NCBI GenBank assembly: GCA_012270805.1
Contig: JAAXHR010000215.1
Span: 1 to 11,037 of the forward strand
Source of the DNA: Dehalococcoidia bacterium
GTDB taxonomy: Bacteria > Chloroflexota > Dehalococcoidia > Lucifugimonadales > Lucifugimonadaceae
Direction of reading: 5' to 3'
DNA: 11,037 bases
A program made the translations under genes and the position numbers. Shown piece after piece: positions 1 through 6,747 of the stretch (its first letter is position 1; each line of letters opens with the position of its first letter). Below the pieces are notes generated by a model. It was not told the origin of the DNA, did not search any database, and saw nothing but the letters and a program-made list of their open reading frames with translations.

Positions 1-399
1 CAGTATCCCGAAATCTTCGGTACCGACGTTGACAAGCCGGTCCACCCCGCGGTGGTTTACGAGATGATCGCCAACATCATCATCCTCGGCATCATTTTCC
101 TCCTGCGCGGACGCGTCAGACCGGCAGGCAGCATCTTCATGATCTATCTCGCCTTATACGCAACTGCCCGCTTCGGGATACAGTTCGTCAGACTCGACGA
201 TGTCAAGTTCTGGGGCCTCCAAGAAGCACACTTGATCGCGATCCTTGTGTGGCTCGTTACGATCCCGTGGATCATCTGGAAAGTCCGATTGATCGACCGT
301 ATACGACGACCACGCGGCGGCAAACCCGCGGCTACACCAGTAGATCGCCCCAGCGCCGGGCGTTCACGCCGCGAACGGCAGCGGGAGCTGGCGCGATAA
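1..399 (+). CDS. lgt: Prolipoprotein diacylglyceryl transferase, C-terminal part (5' end outside window)
   Basis: The frame is open from base 1 to a TAA at 397-399, giving 132 codons of a protein that begins upstream of the window. The first visible residues include HPAVVYEM, which matches the conserved H-P-x-x-x-Y-E block of Lgt. Two hydrophobic segments follow (about visible residues 22-36 and 78-93). Between them, ARFGIQFVRLDD fits the conserved Arg-bearing stretch before the last membrane helix of the family. The tail is very basic and disordered-looking, ending RRERQRELAR, as expected for a cytoplasmic end. Lgt is an inner-membrane enzyme that moves diacylglyceryl from phosphatidylglycerol to the lipobox cysteine of pre-lipoproteins; the predicted lipoprotein at 8412-9065 would be a substrate. 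It converges on recJ with 75 bases between the two stops and no clear terminator. The family call is firm although only the C-terminal half is seen. Confidence 0.9.
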   Translation, partial: QYPEIFGTDVDKPVHPAVVYEMIANIIILGIIFLLRGRVRPAGSIFMIYLALYATARFGIQFVRLDDVKFWGLQEAHLIAILVWLVTIPWIIWKVRLIDRIRRPRGGKPAATPVDRPSAGRSRRERQRELAR

Positions 400-474
400 C
401 AAGCGCACAGAGTGTGACCTTCGTCCGCGGATGGGCGAGATCGTCAACAGATAATGTTCAAATAACCGGGTCGC

Positions 475-2262
475 TCACGAACTCGCCGCAATATCGTGTA
501 TTCGAAGCTCCCTTCGCCGATTGCCTCGGTAGTAGTCGGTCTTGAGGCTCACCACTGCATCGACCGAACGAGTGGGTGGCAGACTGTCCGCCATGCCGAA
601 CCCGACGGCGCGAAAGGATCGCCCCGTGTCGTCCCTCAGCACCAGCCGAACATGGTCTTGGTTGCGTCCCATGTAGTTGATGTCTGCGCTGACCGCGTTG
701 CGGATCAAGAACAATGGCTCCGAGTTGCCGGTGCCGAAAGGCGCCATCAAGCCTATGAAGTCCCAGAGCGATTGACCGAGTTGATGAAGCTCGAGTTCGA
801 CGTCTACTGTTCGTACGACGCGCTCGTCAACCGCCGCGCTTAGTTCTGACCACGACATCTGTGTCTCTAGGTGTGCTGAAATCTCAGGAATCAGTTCCGC
901 TTCGGCTGCGAAACCCGCAGCGGCAGAATGTCCGCCGAATCGTTGCAACTTGGTCGAGGTCGCCTCCAATGCACGGTGTATGTCGAAACCTGGGACGCTT
1001 CGAGCACTCGCCCGCGCGACGCCATCGATAACTTGAAACGCAAACGCCGGAGACGCGGAGTATTCCGATGCGTGACCCGCAAGCGGACCAAGAACGCCCA
1101 TCGGCAGCGTGGGATCTACCTCGATCGCCATCACGTTGCGGCCATGGTCCATCATCTCGTCGATCAGAGGCTGTGCCGCCCTCCACGCCTTGTTCGCGAT
1201 GCTGCGACGTTTCCGATTCGCATCGTCGAGATGGTTGGCCAGCTGCATTGCTTGATAGATGTCAGTCGAGATGAGAAGCCGCAAACTCGGATCGGCAGAA
1301 TCGATGCGGCCCGGAGCGTTCAGGCGCGGAGCCAGCTGGAATGTCACGAACTCGGCATCGTATGGTCCGTTGTGACGGATCTTCCCGTTGATCAAACGTG
1401 TGAGTTCGATCAGCCCGGGCGGAGCCGCGTTGTCGAGTTGCTTGAGACCTTGACGCACGATGATGCGGTTGTCGCCGTGAAGTTCGGTCTGGTCCGCCAA
1501 GGTGCCAACAGCCGCGAGCGGCAGCAGCTCTGGTGCCGCATCGAGACCCGCGGCCGCGAGCAGGGCCATCGCCAGCTTGAACGCAGTCGCGGCACCGCAG
1601 TAATCGGTCAATTCGACATCTTCCGATAAATGTCGATTCACGATCGCCGCCGCATTCGGCAACTCTCCGCCCAGCGGGATGTGATGGTCGGTGATGACGA
1701 CGCGGATGCCTAACACATTGGCATAATCGACCTCTTTTAAAGCCGTGATGCCCGTGTCGACGGTGATGATGACGCTGACACCCTGCTCCTTGAAGGTTTC
1801 CAACGCCTCTAACGAGATGCCATGCCCCTCGATCTCGCGGTGTGGCAGGTGATACCTGGGCTCCACACCGAGCTTGCGGAGCGTCAGGACGATAATCGCT
1901 GTCGCCGTGATCCCGTCGGCGTCGAAATCGCCGAGGATGCCGATACCTTCGCCATTTCGAACTGCGCTCAGGATCACATCGACCGCCTGCGAAATACCGG
2001 GCAGAACACTCGGCGGATCCATCGCGTCGAGACCATTGTTAAGGAACGAATGGGCGTCGGCGTCGGTGCGGATGCCGCGGTGGTAAAGCAGGGAAGATGC
2101 GATCGCAAGCGAACCTGCCGGAGCTTGATTGCTCAGCGAGAGATGGAAGCCGTCGGGTGGCGGTTCGGCGACGCGCCAGCGTGAGGTGATCGGTTGGAGC
2201 GCTGCCGGCGTTTCAACGACGCGTTGGGAATTGAAGGACGCGGCTCGCTGCCGCGAGATCAA
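475..2262 (-). CDS. recJ: Single-stranded-DNA-specific exonuclease RecJ
   Basis: This 595-residue protein has the normal RecJ length and domain order. The DHH phosphoesterase part shows DFDADG at 112-117, TVDTG around D169, TDHH at 191-194, TLADQ near 254-258 and APRLNAPGR at 311-319. The DHHA1 part shows GGHSAAAGF at 443-451, and the OB-type C-terminus has LMAPFGTGNSEPLF at 505-518. These aspartates and histidines bind the Mn/Mg ions used for 5'-to-3' degradation of single-stranded DNA in recombinational and mismatch repair. The start is TTG at 2262-2260. A stop codon lies in frame two codons upstream (2268-2266) and there is no later start before the conserved WRV segment, so TTG is the only workable start. 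AAGGA sits upstream at suitable spacing. The start overlaps the fabF stop (TTGA, 4 bases), which suggests translational coupling. Confidence 0.96.
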   Translation of the reverse strand: MISRQRAASFNSQRVVETPAALQPITSRWRVAEPPPDGFHLSLSNQAPAGSLAIASSLLYHRGIRTDADAHSFLNNGLDAMDPPSVLPGISQAVDVILSAVRNGEGIGILGDFDADGITATAIIVLTLRKLGVEPRYHLPHREIEGHGISLEALETFKEQGVSVIITVDTGITALKEVDYANVLGIRVVITDHHIPLGGELPNAAAIVNRHLSEDVELTDYCGAATAFKLAMALLAAAGLDAAPELLPLAAVGTLADQTELHGDNRIIVRQGLKQLDNAAPPGLIELTRLINGKIRHNGPYDAEFVTFQLAPRLNAPGRIDSADPSLRLLISTDIYQAMQLANHLDDANRKRRSIANKAWRAAQPLIDEMMDHGRNVMAIEVDPTLPMGVLGPLAGHASEYSASPAFAFQVIDGVARASARSVPGFDIHRALEATSTKLQRFGGHSAAAGFAAEAELIPEISAHLETQMSWSELSAAVDERVVRTVDVELELHQLGQSLWDFIGLMAPFGTGNSEPLFLIRNAVSADINYMGRNQDHVRLVLRDDTGRSFRAVGFGMADSLPPTRSVDAVVSLKTDYYRGNRRRELRIHDIAASS

Positions 2263-3500
2263 TTTTCAAATTCCTTGAACAACACCGAAGCGTTGTGCCC
2301 GCCGAAACCGAGCGAGTTCGACATCGCAACCGGCACGCGCCCGCGCTTCGCCAGATTCGGAACGTAGTCAAGATCGCAGTCGGGGTCCGGGTTCTCGAGA
2401 TTTATGGTCGGTGGAACGACCGATTCGGAGATGGCGAGGATAGCGAACGCGGCTTCGATGCCGCCGGCCGCGCCCAAAAGATGACCTGTCATTGATTTGG
2501 TGCTGCTGATGCAGATGTCGTAGGCATGATCGCCGAAAACCTTCTTCATGGAGATCGTCTCGAACTTGTCGTTCAGTGGTGTCGATGTCCCGTGAGCGTT
2601 GACGTACGCAACTTCTTCAGGCTCGATAGCGGCTTGGTCGATAGCGATCCCCATCGCTTCCGCCGCGCCTTCACCTTCGGGATGCGGCTGTGTGACATGG
2701 TGCGCGTCGCTTGTCGCGCCGTAGCCAACGAGTTCGCAGAGGACATCAGCGCCGCGTTTCTCGGCGTGCTCCAACGATTCGATGACAATCACACCAGCGC
2801 CTTCACCGAGCACGAAACCGTCTCGTTCGGCATCGAAAGGTCGGGACGCCCCTTGCGGGTCATCGTTGCGGGTCGAAAGTGCTTTGCACGCGTTGAAACC
2901 TGACACTCCGATCGGGCAGATGGCAGCTTCCGAACCGCCTGCAATCGCGACATCCACGACGCCTCGCCGGATCATCTCCGCCGCTTCGCCGATGGAATCG
3001 GTTCCGGTGGCGCAAGCTGATACGACCGAGAAGTTCGGGCCTTTGGCGCCAATGGTCATCGATACCTGCCCGCTCGCCATGTCGCCCAACATCATAGGAA
3101 CGAGAAACGGATTGACACGGCGAGGACCACGATCGCTCAGCACTTCAAGTTGTTCGGAGATGGTTATGATACCGCCGACGCCGCTGCCGATCAGAACAGC
3201 CACTCGATCCGCATCTTCATCTTCCATCTCTATACCGGCGTCTTCTAGCGCCTCGAGACTAGCTACACAAGCGAACTGCGCGAATCGGTCCATGCGTTTG
3301 GCCTGTCGTCTGCCGAGCACGCCAGCGGCGTCGAAATCTCGGACCTCTCCAGCTATGCGAGACTCGAATCCCTCAGGATCGAACGCGCCGATGTAGTCGA
3401 TACCCGATTCTCCGTTGACGAGGTTTTTCCAAGTCGTTTCGCGGTCGGTGCCCAAGGGCGTGACTAACCCAATCCCAGTGACGACTACCCGGTCGCTCAT
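2259..3500 (-). CDS. fabF: Beta-ketoacyl-ACP synthase II
   Basis: This 413-residue protein is full length for FabF and collinear with the E. coli enzyme. The nucleophile is C163 in SACATGTDS, the catalytic histidines are H303 (NAHGTSTPLND) and H340 (STKSMTGHLLGAAG), the lysine is K335, and the C-terminal glycine-rich loop is SNSLGFGGHNAS at 394-405. The enzyme condenses malonyl-ACP with acyl-ACP in the cytoplasmic type II fatty-acid elongation cycle. The ATG at 3500 starts MSDRVVVTGIG, the normal FabF N-terminus; GGAAAG lies about nine bases upstream. No acpP or fabG gene is adjacent, unlike many fab clusters. The next gene downstream is recJ with a 4-base overlap. A TATATA stretch at 3551-3558 within the divergent region could belong to its promoter, but no convincing -35 accompanies it. 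Confidence 0.97.
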   Translation of the reverse strand: MSDRVVVTGIGLVTPLGTDRETTWKNLVNGESGIDYIGAFDPEGFESRIAGEVRDFDAAGVLGRRQAKRMDRFAQFACVASLEALEDAGIEMEDEDADRVAVLIGSGVGGIITISEQLEVLSDRGPRRVNPFLVPMMLGDMASGQVSMTIGAKGPNFSVVSACATGTDSIGEAAEMIRRGVVDVAIAGGSEAAICPIGVSGFNACKALSTRNDDPQGASRPFDAERDGFVLGEGAGVIVIESLEHAEKRGADVLCELVGYGATSDAHHVTQPHPEGEGAAEAMGIAIDQAAIEPEEVAYVNAHGTSTPLNDKFETISMKKVFGDHAYDICISSTKSMTGHLLGAAGGIEAAFAILAISESVVPPTINLENPDPDCDLDYVPNLAKRGRVPVAMSNSLGFGGHNASVLFKEFEN

Positions 3501-3572
3501 GTTTTACGTCTTTCCGTCGATTGATGAACGTTTCAGATGTGCTGAATGAAGTATATATCCGCGACATCCCCG

Positions 3573-3598
3573 CCCCTTCGCGGAGCGATGGGGAAGCG
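3573..3598 (+). repeat. Dispersed repeat family 2, copy in fabF-mtaB spacer
   Basis: This stretch begins CCCCTTCGCGGAGCGATG and ends GGGGAAGCG. With two single-base indels it aligns to the minus strand of 10372-10397. Each copy is itself a short imperfect hairpin (CCCCTTC against GGGGAA-type arms). Both copies are intergenic. It looks like a short REP-like element, but two copies in one window are thin evidence. Confidence 0.4.
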
Positions 3599-3689
3599 GA
3601 CAATCGGAGTGAGGACGTAGGGAGTGCCCGAACGCTCAGCCACCGCCACAGTGTCCGCGCACCACCTCCGCGTCATTCTATGTACACAC

Positions 3690-3780
3690 TGTCATTCCGA
3701 GCGTAGCGAGGAATCTATCCGCCGTGCGCTGGCCTGCTCCATCAGGTTCTTCACTCCGCTCCGCTTCGTTCAGAATGACA
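3690..3780. repeat. Dispersed inverted repeat family 1, copy A (91 bp, both ends)
   Basis: The left end is TGTCATTCCGAGCGTAGCGA and the reverse complement of the right end is TGTCATTCTGAACGAAGCGG, so the ends match at 16 of 20 positions. The same left-end sequence recurs at 5178 and, inverted, at 9175. The element lies between divergent fabF and mtaB, ending 41 bases before the mtaB ATG. Translating through it gives the HSERSEESI-type peptide often seen as a spurious ORF extension in genomes carrying this repeat. It encodes no transposase; it is best read as a MITE- or REP-like element able to form a long hairpin. Confidence 0.75.
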
Positions 3781-3805
3781 AGTCTGCTACGCCCGACACC
3801 GTTCG

Positions 3806-3811
3806 TAGAAT
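3806..3811 (+). promoter_or_regulatory. Possible -10 element of mtaB
   Basis: TAGAAT matches the sigma-70 -10 consensus at five of six positions and ends ten bases before the mtaB ATG. That would place transcription start at or very near the start codon, a near-leaderless message, consistent with the lack of a good Shine-Dalgarno there. No decent -35 is present 17 bases upstream, so this is weak. Confidence 0.25.
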
Positions 3812-3821
3812 CGTACCGAGT

Positions 3822-5114
3822 ATGGCGACAGTTGAAATCGAGACGCACGGTTGCAAGTTGAACACCGCCGATTCCCAGCAGATGGCGGCGGAGTTCCTGC
3901 GCGCCGGTTTCGAGGTTCGCGGACGTGACAATTCGCACCCGCCCGATGTCTTCATTCTCAACTCATGCACGGTCACGCACGTCGCCGACAAGAAGGCACG
4001 ACAGGCGATATCGGCCGCCAAACGTCGATATCCGAGTGCTCTGACGGTGATGACGGGGTGCTATCCGGAACGAGCGGCCGATGAGACCGCGAGTCTTCAC
4101 AGCGTCGATCTGGTTCTGGGCAACCAGGCGAAGCCACAGTTAGTCGAGAAGATCGCCGATCGGTTGAAGATCGACCTCACGCCGTGTTCCGATGGTCGAG
4201 ATGTCATTCCAAGCGAAGCGCTGTTGGGACGCACCCGAGCATCTGTGAAGATACAAGAAGGTTGCGATCAGGTATGTGCCTACTGCATCGTGCCCAAGGT
4301 CAGGGGACGCGAGAGGAACGTCCCAATCGACGCAATCGTGAGTCGCGTCACGCAGTTAGAACGCGCGGGTTGCCGTGAGGTCGTCTTCACCGGTACTCAG
4401 TTGGGACACTACGGTTTCGATCTCGGCGCTGGTATAGACCTCGCTTTCATGCTGACCGAGGTGCTGACCAGGACGCAGATGCCGCGCATCCGGGTGTCGT
4501 CGCTGCAGCCGCCAGAGATCGATGATCGCCTGCTGGATGTGTGGACCGACCAAGGCGAAGGCCGACTTTGCTCACATTTCCACATGCCGTTGCAGAGCGG
4601 CAGCGACACTATCCTGCGCAAGATGCGACGAACTTACACCGCCGCCGAGTTCTTGCGTAAGGTCGATCTAGTCAGGCACCGACTGCCGGGATGCGGAGTG
4701 ACTACCGACGTGATCGCTGGCTTCCCTGGCGAGACCGATGAGGATCACGAAGCATCGGCATCAGTGATGCGAGCAGTCGATTTCTCAGATACCCACATAT
4801 TCCCATACTCGGCGAGACCAGGTACGAGTGCCCACTACTTCGCAGATCATCTCGATCCCGTCCTAAAGGTTGAACGAGCCAAAGAACTCCGCTCCATCGC
4901 CGCCGCGAGTTCAGAGAGCTTCAAAGCGTCAATGCTTGGTCAAGTTCGCTCCGTTCTGTGGGAAGGGCAGCGCGGCAGGTCGGGTCTCACCGACAACTAC
5001 ATCAAAGTGCGAATGAGTGCGGGCGACATCAAGGCGGAGGGGGACGGGTTGATTGAAGAGGTCGTGCTGCGAGAGGTTGATGGGGACGGGGTAGTGTTGG
5101 TTGGGGCGATGTGA
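3822..5114 (+). CDS. mtaB: tRNA (t6A37) methylthiotransferase MtaB, radical SAM
   Basis: This 430-residue protein has all three parts of the methylthiotransferase family. The N-terminal MTTase domain holds the cluster cysteines C11 (THGCKLN), C49 (LNSCTVTH) and C80 (MTGCYPE). The radical SAM domain has C148, C152 and C155 in EGCDQVCAYCIVPKVRGRER. A TRAM-like RNA-binding end covers roughly 366-430. The THGCKLN form and overall length point to the MtaB branch, which turns t6A37 into ms2t6A37 in tRNAs reading ANN codons, rather than MiaB or RimO. The frame is open upstream to a possible ATG at 3624, but those 66 codons run through the intergenic repeat at 3690-3780, so the start is set at 3822 (MATVEIETHGC). 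It is monocistronic and converges on the gene at 5278. Confidence 0.93.
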   Translation: MATVEIETHGCKLNTADSQQMAAEFLRAGFEVRGRDNSHPPDVFILNSCTVTHVADKKARQAISAAKRRYPSALTVMTGCYPERAADETASLHSVDLVLGNQAKPQLVEKIADRLKIDLTPCSDGRDVIPSEALLGRTRASVKIQEGCDQVCAYCIVPKVRGRERNVPIDAIVSRVTQLERAGCREVVFTGTQLGHYGFDLGAGIDLAFMLTEVLTRTQMPRIRVSSLQPPEIDDRLLDVWTDQGEGRLCSHFHMPLQSGSDTILRKMRRTYTAAEFLRKVDLVRHRLPGCGVTTDVIAGFPGETDEDHEASASVMRAVDFSDTHIFPYSARPGTSAHYFADHLDPVLKVERAKELRSIAAASSESFKASMLGQVRSVLWEGQRGRSGLTDNYIKVRMSAGDIKAEGDGLIEEVVLREVDGDGVVLVGAM

Positions 5115-5177
5115 AGGGTTTTTCGTCTATCGGTGGCGCGGTTCTCGCCGATGACTGCCCTGATGACGCCTCCAGCG

Positions 5178-5235
5178 TGTCATTCCGAGCGCGCTCTACC
5201 GGCGTTGAGAGATTAGTTTTCCGCTAAGAATGACA
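5178..5235. repeat. Dispersed inverted repeat family 1, copy B (58 bp)
   Basis: It begins TGTCATTCCGAGCG, as copy A does, and ends GAATGACA; the outer 8 bases are a perfect inverted repeat, with 13 of 15 matching when extended inward. The interior differs from copy A and is shorter. It sits between the converging ends of mtaB and the gene at 5278, where the hairpin could end transcription from both sides. No T-run follows, so a classical intrinsic terminator is not claimed. The rest of the 163-base spacer shows only a weak ATCGG/CCGAT pairing near 5134-5154. Confidence 0.7.
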
Positions 5236-5277
5236 TTAGTCGGACCGCTTATTAGGGCGATCGGTGTGCGCTTCGAA

Positions 5278-6168
5278 CTACTGAAGCAGGGGGTCCAACT
5301 GCGACAGGATGTCGCACTCTTGTCCGACGAAGTTGCCGGAACGGTCGCGGTCGATGTAGACAGCTCGGCGGAGAGGGTCCATCGGGAAGAATATGCACTG
5401 GCGTTCTCGATCGGCCTTTTCGAGGAGGCGAGCTTTCTCGTCGTAGGCTTCGCGTTGCGCCATGCTGAAGCCGAACTGCACGCTCGGGTCGATATGGAAG
5501 GGGGTCGGAAACAGAAGCGGAGAAACCATCAATTTCTCTGACCCACAGGAGATGACGACGGTCGAGTTCGCGGGTGTGACACCTCCGGAGCGCTCCATCT
5601 TGATACCGGGTCCGACATCCGCTTCGTCATCGTCGACGAGCGTCACGTCGGCTCCGAGCTTTTCGAGCATTTTGAGGTCCGCTCGCACGTCGCGATATGC
5701 CGCGGCATCGAACGGGTGGTTGCTCATGGCGGTTTCCCACTCTGCACGCGGGATGATGAACTCTGCGTTCGGACAGATCGGCTCGGCGTCGCCACGGTTG
5801 TTGTAGGTGACCAAGTTTCCGGCGTGGAGGAAATGCAGACTGGGGAGGATGACACGGGAGACCAGCTTGGGTTGAAGCGTCCGCATGAGCTGGTTGGATT
5901 TGGCGCCCAGAACCTCTCGGGTGAAGATGGGGTCGCGCATTCCGATGCCGGTGCCGATCAGGCTGATGTCGTATTCGCCGTCTTCCATGCCGGGGACATT
6001 GACCTGGACAGCGTAGTTGGCCATCGTTACGCGGTTCTGACGGTCGGTCGGACTCTTGCCGTCGTTCAGGTTGAATTTGCGCCAAATTGCTTTTTCAACG
6101 TTGTAGGCGTAGGTTACGTCGAGTTTGATGTTGCTGGTGTCAATCGGCTTGATCTGTACTCGGGGCAT
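5278..6168 (-). CDS. Metallo-beta-lactamase-fold protein lacking most metal ligands (probable pseudoenzyme)
   Basis: This 296-residue protein follows the pattern of lactonase-like MBL-fold hydrolases along its whole length: an N-terminal block ending QNRVTMANYAVQV, then SLIGTGIG (usual: LIDTGxG), LPSLHFLHAGN at 109-118 (usual: THxHxDHxGG), PNAEFIIPRAEWE, SGGVTPANST at 194-203 (usual: GGHTxGH), a PTPFH segment and FFPMDP at 261-265 (usual: HDP). Of the usual ligands only H112 and H115 remain; the others are S110, L114, V197, P217 and M263. The fold is therefore likely and hydrolase activity unlikely. The start is the ATG at 6168, with GGAG about six bases upstream; a longer form from a GTG at 6261 is possible but has no good ribosome site. 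The gene probably shares the promoter at 6635-6663 with the small ORF upstream. Role unknown. Confidence 0.8.
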   Translation of the reverse strand: MPRVQIKPIDTSNIKLDVTYAYNVEKAIWRKFNLNDGKSPTDRQNRVTMANYAVQVNVPGMEDGEYDISLIGTGIGMRDPIFTREVLGAKSNQLMRTLQPKLVSRVILPSLHFLHAGNLVTYNNRGDAEPICPNAEFIIPRAEWETAMSNHPFDAAAYRDVRADLKMLEKLGADVTLVDDDEADVGPGIKMERSGGVTPANSTVVISCGSEKLMVSPLLFPTPFHIDPSVQFGFSMAQREAYDEKARLLEKADRERQCIFFPMDPLRRAVYIDRDRSGNFVGQECDILSQLDPLLQ

Positions 6169-6347
6169 TGGGTTCTCCAACTTTTGCCGAAGGTCCGGCA
6201 CCTGCGGATGCGATAAGAATTCCTGGGGACGGAAATTGCGCGGTTTCGGATCGGAAAACACACGCCTTGCGTTGGTTCACCGAGGGTGAGAATCAGAGGC
6301 GACCCGGTGTCGATTCAGACGGATGGATCGTCCTTGGCTTCCTGCCC

Positions 6348-6548
6348 TCAGGCGACCTCGCGGGTGAAGACCGGCTCCATGGGGTGAGCCCCTGTGTTGA
6401 TGACCGTCATCGTGTTACCTCCCCCGACGGACTCGGGAAGGGTTATCAGAAGGACGGATTTCGCGAGTTGGATGCGGTGCTGCGTCGATGCGTTTTCGTT
6501 GCTCACGTATTCGCGCGCCTGACGGAATGTGTCACCGTGCCTGAGCAT
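6348..6548 (-). CDS. Small ORF, 66 aa, unknown, with very strong translation signals
   Basis: An ATG at 6548 is preceded by AAGGAGG (6555-6561) at six-base spacing, the best Shine-Dalgarno in the window, and by a good promoter and leader hairpin. The product (MLRHGDTFRQAREYVS... ending MEPVFTREVA) has no cysteine, no signal peptide and no membrane segment, and I do not recognise it. An in-frame ATG at 6410 has its own GGAGG (6418-6422), also at six-base spacing, and would give a 20-residue peptide. The end GAHPMEPVFTREVA resembles GIGMRDPIFTREVL in the MBL-like protein downstream, so it could be a decayed piece of a paralogue. Other readings are a genuine small protein or a leader peptide. 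The 179 bases between it and the MBL-like gene hold no other gene, only the open but unsupported upstream extension of that gene. Confidence 0.5.
   Translation of the reverse strand: MLRHGDTFRQAREYVSNENASTQHRIQLAKSVLLITLPESVGGGNTMTVINTGAHPMEPVFTREVA
6417..6425 (-). promoter_or_regulatory. Internal Shine-Dalgarno inside the 66-aa ORF
   Basis: On the minus strand this reads GGGGGAGGT, six bases before an in-frame ATG at 6408-6410. It could start a second, 20-residue product from the same message, or be the real start if the longer reading is not used. The sequence also encodes Gly-Gly-Gly of the longer form, so chance is possible. Confidence 0.35.
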
Positions 6549-6554
6549 CAGATG

Positions 6555-6561
6555 CCTCCTT
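6555..6561 (-). promoter_or_regulatory. Strong Shine-Dalgarno of the 66-aa ORF
   Basis: On the minus strand the bases read AAGGAGG, a full match to the anti-Shine-Dalgarno core, six bases from the ATG at 6548. It is the main reason to take this small ORF seriously. Confidence 0.65.
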
Positions 6562-6583
6562 ATTCACACTCGCGGCGAGAGTT

Positions 6584-6613
6584 AGTCTCAAAGTGTTCGG
6601 CTGTATTGAGACT
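6584..6613 (-). promoter_or_regulatory. Leader hairpin upstream of the 66-aa ORF
   Basis: AGTCTCAA (6584-6591) and TTGAGACT (6606-6613) form a perfect 8-base inverted repeat around a 14-base loop. It lies in the predicted untranslated leader, about 23 bases upstream of the AAGGAGG. It could be an RNA hairpin or a DNA operator; the half-site AGTCT recurs in the palindrome at 6635-6644. Confidence 0.45.
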
Positions 6614-6634
6614 GATTCGGCCGCTTGGGAAATT

Positions 6635-6663
6635 AGTCTAGACTCATCCAAGCACAACGTCAA
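6635..6663 (-). promoter_or_regulatory. Sigma-70 promoter with palindrome on the -10, driving the 66-aa ORF
   Basis: On the minus strand TTGACG (6658-6663) is followed after exactly 17 bases by TAGACT (6635-6640), with A/T-rich DNA upstream resembling an UP element. Transcription would start near 6628, giving a leader of about 80 bases to the ATG at 6548. The -10 is part of the perfect palindrome AGTCTAGACT (6635-6644), a plausible operator where a bound repressor would block polymerase. Confidence 0.55.
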
Positions 6664-6671
6664 TAGAAATA

Positions 6672-6685
6672 CAAAATTAATTTTG
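6672..6685. promoter_or_regulatory. 14-bp perfect palindrome in the divergent region
   Basis: CAAAATTAATTTTG is a perfect palindrome just upstream of the minus-strand -35 and about 30 bases upstream of the possible plus-strand promoter. It could be an operator shared by both divergent genes, or simply A/T-rich upstream promoter DNA. No factor can be named. Confidence 0.35.
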
Positions 6686-6716
6686 AATTAGTTGTAAAAC
6701 ATGCCGATGCTCGGAT

Positions 6717-6747
6717 TTGTCATTTAAACAAGTTCAAAACTTATATT
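6717..6747 (+). promoter_or_regulatory. Possible promoter of pepA
   Basis: TTGTCA (6717-6722) matches the -35 consensus at five of six bases. TTATAT or TATATT follows (6741-6747) at 18 or 19 bases. It lies in the A/T-rich spacer about 140 bases before the pepA start, leaving a long leader. A short ATG frame at 6760-6855 (31 very basic codons) lies in that leader; nothing else supports its being translated. Confidence 0.4.

Noticed and set aside
928..1629. 233-codon open frame antisense to recJ
   Set aside because: It lies fully opposite a well-supported gene and its translation has no recognisable domain; it is a by-product of recJ codon use.
2782..3396. 204-codon open frame antisense to fabF
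   Set aside because: Low-complexity Ser/Pro/Ala-rich translation opposite a complete fabF with all catalytic residues; a shadow.
3624..3821. N-terminal extension of the mtaB reading frame by 66 codons
   Set aside because: It reads through the intergenic repeat at 3690-3780, has no family similarity, and the conserved MtaB start THGCKLN lies just after the ATG at 3822.
5116..5177. Rho-independent terminator after mtaB
   Set aside because: The ATCGG/CCGAT pairing is short and bulged with no T-run following.
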